Below, in pieces: positions 22,151 through 35,675 of a stretch of DNA of 64,000 nucleotides. The first letter of the stretch is position 1; each line of letters begins with the position of its first letter. The notes beneath the pieces are model-generated. The model ran no database searches, was not told the origin of the DNA, and saw only the letters and a list, made by a program, of their open reading frames with translations. The stretch is from Daedaleopsis sinensis (Eukaryota > Basidiomycota > Agaricomycetes > Polyporales > Polyporaceae), in NCBI GenBank assembly GCA_033807695.1, contig CM066304.1, positions 310,001 through 374,000 on the forward strand, in the 5' to 3' direction. The translations under genes were made by a program, and so were the position numbers.

Positions 22151-24858
22151 CGTGCGTGCTATTAATACCACGCATATGCCCCCGTTCACTCACCCTCGTC
22201 CTGCACGTCTCCCTTCGTCTCCCGCACAGCGTCCCTCCGTGCTCGCCCTCCCTCCGTCCGCTCTCTCTTCCTCACCCGCCCCCGCCCCCGCCCTTCCGCT
22301 CCGTCCAGCCTGTTTCTGAACCCACGTCGACAAGCATGTACATAATCGGCGTATAGCCATTCGCAGGGCCCGCCCCATGCACATACATCTTGCTTGGGAA
22401 GACGGACTGATTGGCAGAGGGACGGACAGAGAGAGGCTCGGATGGTACGTCTCCCACCAACACCGTTCCGACACCCGCTCTACCGCCCGTCCGCGCCCCT
22501 CCCGCCGCGTGAGTCTCGCGTACGAACACTCGAGTCCGCGCACGCGCATCATCGAGCGAGTGCGTCCGCATTCGTCTGATCGTCGCGGTTCGACGTGCGA
22601 GTGTGACCCCAAGGCGCGTCCTCCGACCACAGCCGTCATCCCGCCTCAGCTCAGATCTCCGTATACCCGCCGTGCGTGTCAGGACGCGGGGATGCCAGAG
22701 ACGATTCCACTACCGACGTCGAGAGCCCGCGCTGTGCGTAACGGTGAGTACCGGTATCTCCTACGACTACAAATTCCCAAAACTCACCGGGACTGTGTCT
22801 CTAGCGCTGTCGACGACGTCCGACACGGTCCCCGCGTGCTCACAGTTCGTCAGCGGCGCCTCGTCCCCGAGAGAACGTTAGACACGGCCGCCCGGGTCGT
22901 CGAGCACACACTCCAGCGCGACGCGTACCGCCCCGCCCCCATCTGGCGCGACTCGGCGTGAGCGGACATATGGACCCGCGTCTGGCGGGAGTCGTTCTCT
23001 CGCGCACCGCGTCCCTCCGTGCTCGCCCTCGTGCCGTCCGCTCTCTCTTCCCACTCCCGCCCTTGGCTCTGAACGCACATGCTCGGCATAGACCCACTCA
23101 CAGGGCACCCCAGTATCCATCCTGTACGTTTCCCGCCAACACGATCCCGTCACCAGTTGTACCGTGCGTCCGCGCCCTCTGTACATGTCCCCCCCGCCGC
23201 TGCGAGTCTCGTGTACGAACAATAAACTTGACGCACACGCATCGAGCGAGCGTGTCCGAATTCACCTACAGCCGACTGCTGTTCGACGTGCGAGTGAGAC
23301 CCCAAGGTGCGTCTTCTCCGCGCACACCCGTCATGCTCTTTCGCCGATAGACGGTTCGGACGGGGCCTCTTCAACACCCGTCCGAACCGTCATCCCGCCG
23401 CAGCCGTAATGCACGGTACGTATCCCCCGCTTCCGTTCTCGAACTGGCGCACTCACCTTTGCGTTGCGTTGCTGAAGCAGTTCGCCGGCCGGGAAGCCCA
23501 TGCCGCACGCGCGGAGACGACTCCGGTGTTGTCTTTGACGGCGGGAGCCCGCGCTGTGTGTACCAGTGAGCACATCCCCGCGACTACATATTCCCAAAAC
23601 TCACCGAGATCGGGTTGCTAGCGCCGTCAAAGACGTCCGACACGCGCGCGGCCCGAGAGAACGCCAGACGCGGCGGCCCGTGTCGTCGAGCTCACGCTCC
23701 AGCACGATGTGTGCCGCCGCGCCCCATCTGCCGGGTCTCGCCGGGAGCAGTGCTTCAAAGGGCTGAGAAAACGGATAACGCACCTGATGTCGCACATTCA
23801 CGTCTTGGGCATGGTACGCGCGCAGGACCCTAAGTCGGGGAGTGGCACACAGCATGCCCGACGGCGTTCGTCCCGCGGGAGGCGGGAAGTGCAGCCGGCG
23901 AGCATCGATAGTCGCCCAAGCGTGACCGTCGCGGGCTCGTGCGGGCGGCGGCCGTCTGCGCGCAGACGTCGCTTGGGCTCCGAGCTCAACGAACGCGGTC
24001 GACGCACTAGCTTGCGCATCACGCAGATCCCACTCCGCGCATCCATTCCCCGCGCACGAGTGTGAGTGTCGGTGCGTGATGCCCGGCAACTGGAAGCAGT
24101 CAGCATCCACGCCGATGCCGTGGAGCGCGCCCAACGCGACTCGAACGCGCGCCACCGCCCCTCGTGCAACCCGTCGGGCCTGAAGCACCAAGTACAGGCG
24201 GTTCTCCTCAGGAGCAAGATGGCGCGTCTGAAATCCCCGGACGCGTACACGGTAAGCATCCGAACCTGTAGTTCAAGATGCGTGCTCAATGACCGCTTTC
24301 CCAGCCACCTCACGTTCTCTCACTGACGAACCGTACGTCGCCCTTCAACAGACGTGCAACAAGGCGTCGACTCCCCTCTCTGGCGTCCCACAAACCGACT
24401 GGACCGTCTTCTCGAGCGTGTCCGAATCGCTGGCACAGTCCTACCGCCGCTCGAGCTATCCGCGATATTCGAGACGACACACAGGTGCGTCTCCACCTCT
24501 TTCTCTCGCCTATGCGACTCTCCTGGCACCGACGACTCGAACGGGGACAGTGGAGACCCCGTCCGAGCCGCCGCCTGACCGTCTACGACTCATAGCACGC
24601 TTGCGTGTCCGCTATCGGGCCTCTTCATGTCTGACCCACACGAATGCGGCAGTAGCCGGCTCGTGTGCGCAGCTGCGCAATGCGCCCGGTACCTCGTCAA
24701 CGACGGTACGAGGCCGAGAGCACGCGACGGGCCGACGTACTCGCCCCGCCTAGTGGACGTCAAGCACGCGCTTCGGGACGATGCGCCAGTCTCGCGGGAA
24801 CTCGGAGGGACTCGGAGATGGCAGGCATCGCCGTCTCGCCGTCGCTCGTGCGTGTACT
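22151..24858 (+). pseudogene. Exon/intron-like segment of U2
   Basis: Counterpart of 11591-14280. From about 22500 on, its translated frames are the same as in U1. The left end (22160-22450) differs in small indels around the TGCACATAC element, where it agrees with U3 instead. Confidence 0.4.
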
Positions 24859-25170
24859 CAGCTCATCCGCAGCGCAGGCAAGATCGAGCTGCTCTCGCGC
24901 ATCTTGCCCAAGTTCTTCTACACGGGCCGCCGGCGTCGACCCCCGTGAGCTTGCGCGTACCTGGGCGGCGCGCCTGCACGCCGTCGTGGCTTCGGCCATG
25001 GCCACCAAGGGAGCTGCGCAGTCCGGTGAGCACGGTCGATCGAGCTGCTCTCGCGCATCTTGCCCAAGTTCTTCCACACGGGCCACAGAGTAAGTCATCG
25101 TGGCGCATCACTGTAGATCTCTTGTACTGACCACGGTCCTCATTTCTTCCAGATGACGAAAGTTATTCAT
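24859..25170 (+). pseudogene. SNF2-family helicase fragment, broken (U2)
   Basis: Same doubled GKIELLSRILPKFF block as in U1, with the same lost acceptor and 1-nt deletion. No differences from U1 were seen. Confidence 0.7.
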
Positions 25171-26610
25171 ACGCCTCGCGCGATGAATGATATCTGCGTA
25201 CCAGGTCAGATCCGCGGTGCTGGGAGACCCTGAAGATGGGACGACTCCAACGTACCCGTGCTGCGCTGGAAGTCGTCCAGCTCCGGGCTGACAACGCAGA
25301 GCGAGTCGGCGTCGTCCGTCACGAGCTTGCGTGGACGCGGACGCGGAGGGTGCCTGCGCCGTCTATAGCCCGCGTGCATCGCAGCCTGGGGCATCCTCAG
25401 CTATCCGGGATCGCTGCGAATTCGGCCGGAGCGACGTACCGTCGTCGAGCAGAGCCGCGGCCGCCGCAGGCGGCAAGTCCTGATCCAGCGGCCGAGAGCA
25501 GCCGGAGCGAGTTCGGGAGGCCCAGACGTGCATGAGCCGTCGTGGCTGGTTGTGGCCTGTAGATTCCTCGGTAAGCAACGCCCGCTGCGTCTTCTACGCG
25601 ATGATGACGACATCTGCGTACCAGGCGAGGTCAGAGCCAGTCGGCATTGGTCCGTCGGATTCGGACACGAAGGTGCCTGCGTGGTACGGTGAGAGACCCC
25701 GTGGAAGTCGTAGAACACGACGTGATGCTCAGCGTCGTCCAGGATCGCCGTGAACATGCCCGGAGCGAGGTACCGTCCAGGCGGCCGCGGCGGGACCTGT
25801 TTGCTGCATTGAGAGGTGTCCAGCACCCGGCTGACGACGTCGCCGTCGGCCGTCGCAAGCTTGCGCGTACGATGGGCGGCGCGCCTGCGCGCCGTCGTGG
25901 CCTCGGCCCACGGACGCGGACAAGGAGGAGGCCTGCGCAGTCCGGTGAGTACACTTTGGCAAAGATAAACAGACTTGCGACGACTCACTCGAATTGCAGC
26001 AGGGACAGGTATACGTGGGCTAGAATTCGGTGAAGGTACAGGTGGATGTCAATACACACGATGAGACCCGCGTGCCTCGCGACCTGGCGCGTGGTCAGCA
26101 TCGTCCGGGATCGCTGCGAGCACGGCCGGAGCGACGTACCGTCGTCGAGCAGAAGTGCGGCGCACGGCAAGTGTTGATCCAGCGGGCGTGAGCGGCGGCA
26201 GCAAGCCCGGGACGCCCAGACGTGCATGAGCCGTCGTGGCTGAGACCAACGTCTTCCTCGCGCGGAAGGCGATATCTGCGTACCACGTAAGATCAGCCTG
26301 AGAGCGAGCGAGTTTCGCCAGCTTACGCGTACCATGCGCGGCGCGCCTGCGCACTATCCTGCCCTCGGGCAGGCTCAAGGACGCGGAGGGAGCCTGTGCA
26401 GGTTAGTGAGTACAGGTGAGTACAATCTAGCAATCATGCAGAGCCGCAACGACTCACATGGTTCTCGTAGAACACCAGACGATGCGACCCGCGTGCATCG
26501 CGACCTGGCGTGTGGTCGAGTACAAGCGCGGCGCTGAGTGCTGCTCCCGCGGGCCTTGCAAGCGGCGGCCGAGCCCGGGGGACTTGCATGAGCCGTAACT
26601 CCTGAGACAT
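25171..26610. repeat. Cluster of degenerate sub-repeats (U2)
   Basis: As in U1 up to about 26070. The third module differs (GCCTCGCGACCTGGCGCG; AGTGCGGCGCACGGC) and lacks a few bases near 26240. Confidence 0.6.
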
Positions 26611-27974
26611 GGACAGGCCACGGTCAGTATTCTAGATGTGACATTGACGGCGTACTGACGATCTGGTACTCACCGGTGGCAGAAGCGGCGTTGGCAGTTG
26701 CCTTGGGATACGGTTGCGCACCGGGATGGTTCCTGCGCAGTGCACGACGGTAGCGAGTCGATACCCGTATGTGCTGATTGATGTATGTCACTGAAATATA
26801 CGGATGTGAGTATGATGATGTTCGCGGTCAATGAAGCAGATACGCACTCAGTATGTGATGGTGAGCGAGCACGGCCCGGGCTTGGATAGGAAGGGTACAA
26901 TGCCGGTCTGTGTAAGTCAGTCTGCGTGATATGTCAGGGTTGGACACATGTCACTTGACACCACGAACACGGAAGCACACACCTGTGCGAGTCAGTACCA
27001 ACGACGTGCGAATAGATCGTATGAGGGGGGGAGGGAGCTGCGAGGGGAGGACAGTGACTGGGGATGCAGTCAACCTGCTCCCCCCCGGGGTACTTATCCT
27101 CCCCAGACGTGGCCCGTGCGCAAGTCCCGCTCCCTCGGAGCGTACGTACGACCCCGTGATTGGAGCAGCATCCCGGTTAAGCGAGGCCTAGTGCCAGCGA
27201 GCCGGAGCTTAGAGAAATTGGGGTGGGGCGACGTGCGAACGAGAGAGACGGAGCTTGCGCGATTCGGCGGAGGATGTGAATGTTCCACACTTTCGCAGGT
27301 TTTGCGACAGCTCGGGAGTCGCTAGCGTGTGCTTGGCATGCTTGGGCGCTCGGCTGTCAATGATGCGAAATGGGCGGGCGGGCGTACGTGTTTTGGGGGC
27401 TCAGGGATGGAGGATGGGGTGTGGAAGGCAGTTCCGGCTGTTTGCAGCTATTCCCAGATTTCCAGCATCCTTCGTTGGGGTTCTGTGCTTGACCGGACCT
27501 TTGTAATGCTCTTGTTGCAGCTGATGCTGAATCCATGAAGTCTTGCGTAGAGTGGACGAATATCTTCAATAGTGCTCGAACGGCGGAAGTTTGAATATAC
27601 GTGTGTGGAAGGGAATTCCGATCTGTTTTTTGCCTTGACTCGGGGTATCTGTATCTGACAGCACAAGAAGAGTTTTTATTAGCTATTTATCTAGGAGATG
27701 AGTGCTGCAGGAGGACTGCAGCTTGCGTGAGTTGACAATATCGGCCAAATCGTAGGCGGGCGTTCAGTAGCACATTCCGAAAGGAGTATCCGAGACGGCC
27801 GAGTGTTCTAAGCGCTCACCCGCCGCGATCCTCGGACTCCTCCCGGGTATGCTCACTCTCGCTCTCCGCCCTACAGACGCAATTGCTACCGTATGTTGTA
27901 TTGAAAAGATACACTACGAGACGTATTATGCGATGAAATGTCACTGAGAGTAGTGTCAGATTTGCAACACTGGC
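26611..27974. other. Spacer of U2, no gene supported
   Basis: As U1, with a few substitutions near 27140-27180 (ACCCCGTGATTGGAGCAGC). Confidence 0.45.
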
Positions 27975-28614
27975 ATGCAGCCTTTGAACTTGATACTAGT
28001 ATTAATCTATCCCGGGTTACTACTGTGCGCACTGAGAGACACACACCAGGCATTAATGCTCTCCTATATTGACTGCCTGCGTAGACACTCCGGGGCTGGA
28101 CGAGTGCTGGGCCGGCAGGAGTCGCACAGAACTGTTTCCGAGGTGGCCGCACACGGAACCGTACTATCACGGAACATCATGTACCTTGGCAGCCAGGAGT
28201 ACATCACAGTCGCAAGCGGCGGCGGCGGGATCACTTTAGATCCTGCCATCATTGAAACACCGCTTGATAGCTTGAGCTTCAGGCTGCTGACTGTGCCTAC
28301 CGTTGGCACAGACCCTGCCATTTCGTCCATAAAGTATTCTTTCAAGCTACTCATTGTAAAGATGTGCACGTACTTGCCAGTGCAAGTACTCATAGACACC
28401 GATCCCCCCAATTCCAACGTAAGTACCATACAGGGCAGAGTCTAGACATTCCGCCCATATCGGACGGCTCCACATCAATCTCCTCCCGACGCTTACCCTT
28501 GCCGTGCCAAGGAGCCTCCCACTAGTCACCCTCGGCATGTGCTCACTGCACACCCATGTCTCCGGGTGTTTGCTCCTGAAGCTTGCAGTGTGTCTCGACT
28601 TGAATGGCAGAATA
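27975..28614. other. ORF block of U2 (interrupted)
   Basis: Same sequence and same 4-nt insertion as U1 (near 28424). Confidence 0.35.
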
Positions 28615-30425
28615 TAGTCGTCAAAGCAAGGACAGACTCGAAGGAGAGGATTGGGGAGAGCAGCTCATTATTTACGCGGCTACGCCCAAACACAATTTGA
28701 CTCGGTTCAGTGATTTGCAGCGAAGCGAATGTTTGGCGATGGTGTGTGACCATCTCGTCATGTCCTGCTCGCGCCATAGCGGCTAGAATATTCTTGTTAC
28801 ACAAGGCACAAGCGCGGATCACCCCACAGGCTACTGACAAGTACTGTACATATCCGAATTTGTGCGCTCGTCCCACTTCTTTCCCCGCCGCAACTCACCG
28901 CTGCACCGTCATCATCTGCAGCGGTCCCGAGAGGAGGTACCATCGTGTTCTGAAACTGGTGAGCTTCCATATTGTTGTTCATGCCCCCGCCGGAGCGCAC
29001 ACTTACACTGCCTTCAGCTTCTCCTACTACAGCATGCTTCTTATCGAAAGAGGACAGAGACGTCAGGACTGGCCCGAGCAGCCCGGTGAGTTGTCGTCAA
29101 CTTAGTGTGTCTCGACGGCTCATGAAAGTCTCCAGTACGTGTGCAGATTCTGAGCGAAAGAACACTAGACACTCAAAGCCCGGGCTCGCGCCGTGAGTTC
29201 CATTTACAAGTGAAAGCCGGGCAACTAGTCTTCGCCCCAGCGGATCTCCCAAGTCAGTCGGAAGCGTTCACTAGCTCTACCCGAGACCAGCCTGCGCCGC
29301 CTCAGGACTTCCAGAATATGGCAGGTTCAAGGCCGAGTACGTGTTCTGGCTGCAGCGTGTCCGGCCGTGACACCAAGTCTGAGTCGAGAGACTAGCTCGT
29401 GTCGCGAGATGCACAGGTTCAAGCCCAGGTAGGTGTTCTCGTTGATCTGCTCTGCTCAGTGTGCTCAACAGCGACGCTTCCAGCACAAGCGCAGACAGAT
29501 AGCTGCGGGCTCGGGTACCAGCTGCACGTCAAACCAGACAGGATCCCAAGGGGCTCCGCTAGCGCAAGATTTCTGGCGCCGCGAGACTTCGAGGATCTGG
29601 CAGGTGCGAGTCGGCTTGTTCCCGCTACCGCACGAGCCCATCTGCGTGCGCCCGTGCGGCGACACGCTGATCAGGAAGGCGTGCCACGTGCCTGTCGTCT
29701 TCGCGGAGGCCCCGCACCGCGCGCGCGTGCCGGCGCCGTTCCAGAACGCATACCTGCAGCTCGGCCTGCACGACGAGGACGGTTCCGCGAACGCGCGCCG
29801 AGCCTAGTCACGTCACGCAGCGGATCGTCTACCAAACACTGCAAGGCGAAGGTGACTGGGTTGACGCAAAGTCCAGCGGATGCGGAGAAGCCGTTGGCAT
29901 GGGATGAGCGGGAGACGGAGGACTGAGGCCTGAGGGACGAAGCGGGAGACGGAGGAGGAGCGGACAGCGTACAAGCCGAACAGCAAGGAGCCGGGAGAGG
30001 GCGAGGTCAGCGAGCGCGCGGTCACGGTTACGAACAGCAGGGTGCGTCTGCTCTCGTTCCGAGTCGACGTGTTCAACAGTGACATATTCCAGCACAATTT
30101 TCGTCTCGAGCTCGCAGTGCGCGATTGGACTCTGCAGCGGGGAGCAGATGGCGACATGGCGGCCGGGAACAAGCAGGGACGGTGGATAGGCGCCCGTGTT
30201 CGAGACGTGTTTCTGAGCGAGTCTGGTGGGGTCTTAGCTCGAGCTCATAGAGCGAGTGTGGCCGGGTCGGATTTCGAGTCCATAGCAGTGTGTTCGAGAG
30301 TGTATTCTAGTCAGGTATTCAATGCAGCGAGCACCTTGTGTGCTTCCCCGAACTCGAACATCTCTGCCCCGAACGCGAGTATCTCCCCTCCCCCTGCACC
30401 ATAACACTGACCCCCCGTGTGCTCC
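28615..30425 (+). pseudogene. Tail segment of U2
   Basis: Follows U1 closely to about 30290; the last stretch differs (CTCGAACATCTCTGCCCC). Same exon-like pieces and same intron (30042-30092). Confidence 0.4.
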
Positions 30426-30455
30426 CCCTGTGCTCTATATCTCAGAAAACTCCCT
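30426..30455. repeat. Minisatellite, about one copy (U2)
   Basis: A single GTGCTCTATATCTCAG copy followed by AAAACTCCC; contracted relative to U3. Confidence 0.55.
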
Positions 30456-30560
30456 AAGTTACGAATTCTTTCCAAGGCAGGCAGTCTCCACTTCACACAG
30501 CATGCACTTCACCCGGCAAACAAATATATTCGCCTGTCTACGACATCATCGCGCGCTGTG

Positions 30561-32131
30561 CTACCCGCGTCCCCGCCCGAGACGCCAACACCCCCCGCGT
30601 CTCCCGCGCAGCCGCTCTCCGATCGTCGACGTACGAGAAACACTCGTCGCACCAGTCGCAACAGATGCTTGCGTATGCAGACTCTGCTCGGCCATACTGG
30701 AGGCATCCTGAAACATCTGCTGAGAAATGAAGAACGACGCAGGATTTCGCAGCTCCAGCTCCTCGATGGGTTGTGGAATGCCGTTGAGTCGCAGCGCACT
30801 AGAAGACCCAGAGAGCTCTATCGCGACGCGGACTTTCAAGACGGAGTGGTCGTTAGGCAGAGATGCATGTTTCACGGCGAACGTGAACTTCGGTTGATCT
30901 CCGGATGGGCTGTCTGTGGTGGGCGACGGCACGGAGGCACGAGTAGCATGTGCTGTCCAAGGTAACTGAGAGACGAGGTCAGAAGAACCCTTCGTCGAGA
31001 GTTGCACGTCCCATCCGTGAGCAGATGGAAGGGAGAACTCGACAGACCGAACGAGCCGACGTATTTCGCGTAATGTGTGAAGTTCTTCCATACTATGTTC
31101 GGCATGCGGAGGACGGTAGTCGTCCTCGGGCACGATAGAGTAGTCTACCGTGAGAGCCTCCCTGTCAATGGCAAAGCGTATTCGCTCGACAGACACGCCG
31201 TTGCCGTAGCCTATGAGAAGAGGAACACGCGAGCCGCGTTGCTGCACAGTCTTGTACAAGCCCACAGTCATCGCGCTCAGCTGTTGCGCGAGACTCGTTC
31301 CCGAGCCGAAGTTGAACACTAGGCGAAAGTTGTGTTGCCAGAAACAGCTGATTCGCAGCCGTGGCACGCTCGAGCGTTGGTTCTGCTCCGTGCCCTGTGG
31401 CTGGATGCGCTGAATACACCAGGCGAACACTGGGATATTTGAATATATGCATGCGGGGCTTACGAGATAGTACTCACACGCAACGTCAGACCGAACATAT
31501 GGCGGAGAAGGACGCAGATACGTCGGTTCGTCGGGGGAGCGAGGTAGGGATGTGGAAATATCGATGAGGGTGGTGGCGTCGTTGAATGTACGTGATATGG
31601 TGACCGCATCTCGCGGACTGTATTCGTGGTCGGGACACTACATGCCTGTGAAGAACTGCAGGACTCACTTTGCCGGCCAACCAAGGGAGAAGTTGACCTT
31701 GGATATCCGAGTGGCCTGGTCAAACATCTCCAGCAACTGCGCGCCCTCCACCGCGGGGTCCCAGTCCTTGCGCAACTCCGGTGTGACCAGGACGGACTTC
31801 CACGCCTCCAACGACACGGGCTCGTCGCCAATGGCCACTTCGAGAACTGCGCGGTGGATGCTGTCCCCAGACTTGTTCTGACGGCGGTGAACGATGACAT
31901 CGGTGAGTTCGGGGGAAGACGTCGCACGGCCCTTGCCCTTCGTCGGCGGGTTGGGGTCGCTGGAGACAGGTACACGTTTCCACTCTGGGGAAGAGTGCGA
32001 AGTGAGGAGTTGTCGGAAGTGTGCTTGAGCGTGGTCGAGAGCGTCATACCACGACTGGTGTAGTCTGCGCATACCGCATGGGTGGAATATTGACAAGTCA
32101 GAGGGATATATGCGCACCTTGTACCATCCAT
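30561..32131 (-). CDS. Truncated START paralogue in U3 (472 residues predicted)
   Basis: Exons 32131-32118, 32064-31669, 31617-31478 and 31429-30561. The predicted protein is the same as that of U2, including the new 16-residue C-terminus, because the two units share the class A junction. Confidence 0.6.
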
Positions 32132-32690
32132 TGTGTGTCGTCAGAGGTTCGTGAGTGGTCGTTATATATGGCAGTAGTCGGCGCAAAGTTGTGGGGATCT
32201 GAACACGTGAAGCACGCCACGTTGCCTCCGCGAGATTAATGAGGTAACAGGGAGGGTTGTTGAGCGCGTCGTTCACAACAGCGACAAGCGTTCAGACGGC
32301 GTGGAGGTCGTCGTGGACGAGAGTCAAGCTTGCCAAAAGGCGCGAGTCCCGACCACCGACGAGTCGGACGTCGAGAGAACGCGGGTGGACGGTGATTGCC
32401 GATGTTGCCTTATTTGGGTCTCTTAATTGAATTCACTTATCCGATAACGAGGTTTACTCATTGATCACAAGTTTGCAAGAAACCCTCTGCGAGAAAACGT
32501 CCAGGCTGTGAGCGATATCCAGTACCTAGGCTCATCTCCACGCTCGATGGCGACAGGCAATTGTAGGTCTTCGTGCTTCCGCCCCGGCTGTCCGGACGTC
32601 CACCAGCCTCCACCAGCTCCCCGCTCTGTCCTCTGACGCAGGCAACTCGCCCTCTGCCGCCCTGCACCCGTCGTCCGCATACACTCGGTG

Positions 32691-35379
32691 CGTGCTATTA
32701 ATACCACGCATATGGCTCCGTTCACTGACCCTCGTCCAGCACGACTCCCTTCGTCTCGCGCACCGCGTCCCTCCGTGCTCGCCCTCCCCCGTCCGCTCTC
32801 TCTTCCGACCCCCGCCCTTCCGCTCTGTCCAGCCTGTTTCTCAACCCACGCCGACAGCCATGTACATACTCGGCGTACGGCCATTCGCAGGGCCCGCCCC
32901 ATGCACATACATCTTGCTTGGGAAGACGGACTGATTGGCAGAGGGACGGACAGAGAGAGGCTCGGATGGTACGTCTCCCACCAACACCGTTCCGACACCC
33001 GCTCTACCGCCCGTCCGCCGCGTGAGTCTCGTGTACGAACACTCGAGTCCGCGCACGCGCATCATCGAGCGAGAGCGTCCGCATTCGTCTGGTCGTCGCG
33101 GGTCGACGTGCGAGTGTGACCCCAAGGCGCGTCCTCCGACCACAGCCGTCATCCCGCCGCAGCTCAGATCTCCGTATACCCGCCGTGCGTGTCAGGACGC
33201 GGGGATGCCAGAGACGATTCCACTACCGACGTCGAGAGCCCGCGCTGTGCGTAACGGTGAGTACCGGTATCTCCTACGACCACAGATTGCCAAAACTCAC
33301 CGGGACTGTGTCTTTAGCGCTGTCGACGACGTCCGACACGGTCCCCGCGTGCGCACAGTTCGTCAGCGGCGCCTCGTCCCCGAGAGAACGTTAGACACGG
33401 CCGCCCAGGTCGTCGAGCACACACTCCAGCGCGACGCGTACCGCCCCGCCCCCATCTGGCGCGACTCGGCGTGAGCGGACATATGGACCCGCGTCCGCCG
33501 GGAGTCGTTCTCTCGCGCACCGCGTCCCTCCGTGCTCGCCCTCGTGCCGTCCGCTCTCTCTTCCCACTCCCGCCCTTGGCTCTGAACGCACATGCTCGGC
33601 ATAGACCCACTCACAGGGCACCCCAGTATCCATCTTGTACGTTTCCCGCCAACACGATCCCGTCACCAGTTGTACCGTGCGTCCGCGCCCTCTGTACGTG
33701 TCCCCCCCGCCGCTGCGAGTCTCGTGTACCCACAATAAACTTCACACACACGCATCGAGCGAGCGTGCCCGAATTCACCTGCAGCCGACTGCTGTTCGAC
33801 GTGCGAGTGAGACCCCAAGGTGCGTCTTCTCCGCGGGCACCCGTCATGCTCTTTCGCCGATAGACGGTTCGGACGGGGCCTCTTCAACACCCGTCCGAAC
33901 CGTCATCCCGCCGCAGCCGTAATGCACGGTACGCATCCCCCGCTTCCGTTCTCGAACTGGCGCACTCACCTTTGCGTTGCGTTGCTGAAGCAGTTCGCCG
34001 GCCGGGAAGCCCATGCCGCACGCGCGGAGACGACTCCGGTGTTGTCTTTGACGGCGGGAGCCCGCGCGGTGTGTACCAGTGAGCACATCCCCGCGACTAC
34101 ACATTCCCAAAACTCACCGAGATCGTGTTGCTAGCGCCGTCAAAGACGTCCGACACGCGCGCGGCCCGAGAGAACGCCAGACGCGGCGGCCCGTGTCGTC
34201 GAGCTCACGCTCCAGCACGATGTGTGCCGCCGCGCCCCATCTGCCGGGTCTCGCCGTGAGCAGTGCTTCAAAGGGCTGAGAAAACGAACAACGCACCTGA
34301 GTGGGAGAAGTCGCACATCTACGTCTTGGGCGTGGTACGCGCGCAGGACCCTAAGTCGAGGAGTGGCACACAGCATGCCCGACGGCGTTCGTCCCGCGGG
34401 AGGCGGGAAGTGCAGCCGGCGAGCATCGATAGTCGCCCAAGCGTGACCGTCGCGGGCTCGTGCGGGCGGCGGCCGTCTGCGCGCAGACGTCGCTTGGGCT
34501 CCGAGCTCAACGAACGCGGTCGACGCACTAGCTTGCGCATCACGCAGATCCCACTCCGCGCATCCATTCCCCGCGCACGAGTGTGAGTGTCGGTGCGTGA
34601 TGCCCGGCAACTTGAAGCAGTCAGCATCCACGCCGATGCCGTGGAGCGCGCCCAACGCGACTCGAACGCGCGCCACCGCCCCTCGTGCAACCCGTCGGGC
34701 CTGAAGCACCAAGTACAGGCGGTTCTCCTCACGAGCAAGATGGCGCGTCTGAAATCCCCGGACGCGTACACGGTAAGCATCCGAACCTGTAGTTCAAGAT
34801 GCGTGCTCAATGACCGCTTTCCCAGCCACCTCACGTTCTCTCACTGACGAACCGTACGTCGCCCTGCAACAGACGTGCAACAAGGCATCGGCTCCCGTCT
34901 CTGGTGTCCCACAAACCGACTGGACCGTCTCCTCGAGTGTGTCCGAACCGCTGGCATGGTCCTACCGCTGTCCGAGCCGTCCGTGATACTCGACACGACA
35001 AAAGGTGCGTCTCCACCTCTTTCTCTCGCCTATGCGACTCTCCTGGCACCGACGACTCGAACGGGGACAGTGGAGACCCCGTCCGAGCCGTCGCCTGACC
35101 GTCTACGACTCATAGCACGCTTGCGTGTCCGCTATCGGGCGTCTTCATGTCTGACCCACACGAATGCGGCAGTAGCCGGCTCGTGTGCACAGCTGCGCAA
35201 TGCGCCCGGTACCTCGTCAACGACGGTACGAGGCCGAGAGCACGCGACGGGCCGACGTACTCGCCCCGCCTAGTGGACGACAAGCACGCGCTTCGGGGAC
35301 GATGCACCAGTCTCGCGGGAACTCGGAGGGACTCGGAGATGGCAGGCATCTCCGTCTCGCCGTCGCTCGTGCGTGTACT
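32691..35379 (+). pseudogene. Exon/intron-like segment of U3
   Basis: Counterpart in U3. Distinct changes: a short deletion at about 33018 that removes the GCGCCCCTCC run, a rearranged stretch at 34280-34330, and a different end of the segment before the GTGCGTCTCC donor near 35004. The putative exon after 33305 stays in frame here. Confidence 0.4.
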
Positions 35380-35675
35380 CAGCTCATCCGCAGCGCAGGC
35401 AAGATCGAGCTGCTCTCGCGCATCTTGCCCAAGTTCTTCTACACGGGCCGCCGGCGTCGACCCCCGTGAGCTTGCGCGTACCTGGGCGGCGCGCCTGCGC
35501 GCCGTCGTGGCTTCGGCCACGGCCACCAAGGGAGCTGCGCAGTCCGGTGAGCACGGTCGGTCGAGCTGCTCTCGCGCATCTTGCCCAAGTTCTTCCACAC
35601 GGGCCACAGAGTAAGTCATCGTGGCGCATCACTGTAGATCTCTTGTACTGACCACGGTCCTCATTTCTTCCAGAT
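35380..35675 (+). pseudogene. SNF2-family helicase fragment, broken and shortened (U3)
   Basis: Both helicase stretches are present, but homology stops just after CCAGATGA: the MTKVIH codons and about 170 bp beyond are deleted, joining directly to the sub-repeat motif CACGAGCTTGCG. Confidence 0.7.

Larger units (their letters stand above)
20075..30610. repeat. Tandem array unit U2 (10,536 bp)
   Basis: Begins at the same breakpoint as U1, preceded by foreign sequence CGTCTCCCGCGCA instead of START coding sequence. Over most of its length it aligns with U1 at a constant offset (10,560, then 10,578/10,574 after small indels near 22150-22450 and 26080-26260). Confidence 0.95.
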